Positions 4,934-5,921 of a stretch of 5,921 nt of DNA are shown here, piece after piece. The notes beneath the pieces are model-generated. The model searched no databases. It was not told where the DNA came from and was given only the letters and a program-made list of their open reading frames with translations. Numbering within the stretch: position 1 is the stretch's first letter; every line of letters begins with the position of its first letter. Origin of the DNA: Candidatus Obscuribacterales bacterium (lineage in GTDB: Bacteria > Cyanobacteriota > Vampirovibrionia > Obscuribacterales > Obscuribacteraceae). The stretch is from the NCBI GenBank assembly GCA_021732245.1, contig JAKFVJ010000312.1:1-5921 (forward strand). The letters are read 5' to 3'. The position numbers and the translations under genes are program-made.

Positions 4934-5722
4934 TTAGCTGAAATTTTGTTTACCAGTATCCTGGGCAACACTTTTCTGGCTTTGGAAATAGCATGCGCTG
5001 CAAAGGGTGTCTGTGCCATGTAATTGCGCGGCTATGTCTTTACATTGTGGACATAGCGGATATCCATGTTTTTTTCGCCATTGCTTGAGTCTTAATTGTC
5101 TCTCAAAAAGTGCTGCTAAGCGCGCGGGCAAATCAGGAATCGCCCGTGAATGAGAATGCTCAAATTCAGCTACTGCCTCCTTAAGCTCATTCAATTCCGC
5201 TTCACCAAGAACCACATTTGCCAAGTCCTCTAGAGTTGGTTCCGGAAGTGGTGGTGTGGGTTCCGCGAAGGTGTGATCTGATTCATGTTTATGGAAGTGT
5301 TTTAAATCAAAGCGAAGTCCTGTCAGCTCTATAGACAAGCCACGTGCGGCTGCTTGCATTTTTTTGAACAATTGAGGCTTTAGAAGTGACAATTCATGCC
5401 CGGTTGCGGCATCTCTCACAGAGACGACGAGAGTGCCTTGATAATCAATGAATAGTCCGCGTGAGCGCTCACCCAGCACACTGCCTGCAATTGTTGGCCA
5501 GAGGTCCATCAGGGTGCGCTCTTTGAGACGTTTCTCTAAGCCCAAATTATGGACGACGCGGCTCAAGACGCCGTCGACGCGCGACAGAGCTTTTCGTTTG
5601 GCTGATCCGGGTCCTGTGAACATGGTATCTTGAAAACGTCTTAGTATAAGTAAGCTACGTATATTTTGATGAATTCCGGCTTTTGAAGCAACGAAGAAAT
5701 CCTTATCTTTCCAGTTGCTCAT
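4934..5722 (-). CDS. dciA: DUF721/DciA-like protein with C-terminal zinc ribbon
   Basis: This gene encodes 262 residues. Residues about 47-140 match the DUF721 (DciA) pattern: SRVDGVLSRVVHNLGLEKRLKE, then LMDLWPTIAGSVLGERSRG, a strand pair around GTLVVSVRDAATGHELSLL, and SIELTGLRFDL. DciA is known as the widespread loader or partner of the replicative helicase DnaB in bacteria that lack DnaC or DnaI. A linker rich in Pro and acidic residues follows (about 147-195). Then comes a basic segment (KQWRKKHGYP) and a four-Cys zinc ribbon, CPQC (224-227) and CSAC (241-244), absent from minimal DciA proteins; I recall similar tails in cyanobacterial DUF721 proteins. The start is uncertain: ATG 5722 has no nearby Shine-Dalgarno, and ATG 5623 (residue 34) lies just before the domain. 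The first 33 residues look unlike the family. ftsE follows 219 bases downstream on the same strand. Confidence 0.82.
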   Translation of the reverse strand: MSNWKDKDFFVASKAGIHQNIRSLLILRRFQDTMFTGPGSAKRKALSRVDGVLSRVVHNLGLEKRLKERTLMDLWPTIAGSVLGERSRGLFIDYQGTLVVSVRDAATGHELSLLKPQLFKKMQAAARGLSIELTGLRFDLKHFHKHESDHTFAEPTPPLPEPTLEDLANVVLGEAELNELKEAVAEFEHSHSRAIPDLPARLAALFERQLRLKQWRKKHGYPLCPQCKDIAAQLHGTDTLCSACYFQSQKSVAQDTGKQNFS

Positions 5723-5741
5723 AAGTTTGATGCGTTATAAT
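5715..5741 (+). promoter_or_regulatory. Probable promoter of the SCP2-like gene
   Basis: A perfect TATAAT (5736-5741) is preceded by TTGCTC (5715-5720) with a slightly short 15-base gap. Transcription would start near 5748, giving a leader of about 30 bases. The same AT block gives TATAAC on the minus strand (5739-5734), so the -10 boxes for this gene and the divergent dciA may overlap. Confidence 0.5.
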
Positions 5742-5779
5742 CTCCCTCTATATATTTATTCGAAATCTGTCGCGAGGAA

Positions 5780-5921
5780 ATGTCAGTGAGCGCTGAAAAA
5801 ATGATTGAAGAACTCAAGAAGAGATTCAACCCACAGGCTGCTAAGGATGTCTCGGCTACTTTTATGTTTTCCGTTAAAGGCGACAGCGGTGCAACGCAAT
5901 GGTTGACTAAAATCAACAACG
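5780..5921 (+). CDS. SCP2-type (sterol carrier protein 2 fold) protein, N-terminal part only
   Basis: Forty-seven residues are visible before the window ends. They start MSVSAEKMIEELKKRFNP, followed by AAKDVSATFMFSVKG and GATQWLTKINN. An amphipathic helix ending in F-N-P, a strand of the type ATF-F-VKG, then G-x-x-W and N is the usual opening of SCP2 domains, small folds with a hydrophobic tunnel that bind lipids or fatty acyl groups, found alone or fused in bacteria. The start could be ATG 5780, but GAGG (5774-5777) lies only 2 bases before it. The in-frame GTG at 5786 has a more normal 8-base spacing and may be the true start. The gene is divergent from dciA and has its own -10 box. The ligand is unknown, and the family call rests on a short stretch. 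Confidence 0.7.
   Translation, partial: MSVSAEKMIEELKKRFNPQAAKDVSATFMFSVKGDSGATQWLTKINN

Overview
This moderate-GC bacterial window holds two gene blocks that converge on a repeat-rich junction. The organism cannot be fixed from sequence alone. A DUF721/DciA protein ending in a zinc ribbon, FtsE-FtsX, Tad-like pseudopilins and an SCP2-type protein together would suit a non-photosynthetic relative of Cyanobacteria (Vampirovibrionia/Melainabacteria, perhaps Obscuribacterales). That placement is an inference from remembered family patterns and is uncertain.

Layout: (1) Positions 2-2601, plus strand, hold a tight four-gene operon: the 3' part of a large, probably exported protein, a small secreted protein with a signal peptide, and two short pseudopilin-like proteins. 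Each pseudopilin has a G/XXXXE processing motif before one hydrophobic helix, as in the TadE/TadF group. (2) Positions 2602-3149 lie between convergent genes and hold four copies of a palindromic repeat with identical outer arms and variable centres. Two copies lie back to back in an empty 114-bp unit. The other two closely flank a small GIY-YIG nuclease gene on the minus strand, giving a 389-bp unit that looks like a miniature self-contained mobile element. (3) Positions 3150-4714, minus strand, hold ftsE and ftsX overlapping by ATGA. (4) Positions 4715-4933 carry two palindromes that overlap a possible 36-codon ORF ending 2 bases before ftsE, plus a possible extended -10 promoter. (5) Positions 4934-5722, minus strand, encode the DUF721/DciA-like protein. 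(6) From 5780 an SCP2-like gene runs off the window on the plus strand, divergent from dciA, with a TATAAT box between them.

The plus-strand operon probably supplies minor components of a Tad-type pilus or related export machine. FtsE and FtsX form an inner-membrane ABC complex of cell division, and DciA is associated with the replicative helicase, so the minus-strand genes are housekeeping. The most interesting feature is the nuclease with its matching palindromic repeats, which resembles REP/REPIN-RAYT systems but has a GIY-YIG enzyme in place of a tyrosine transposase.
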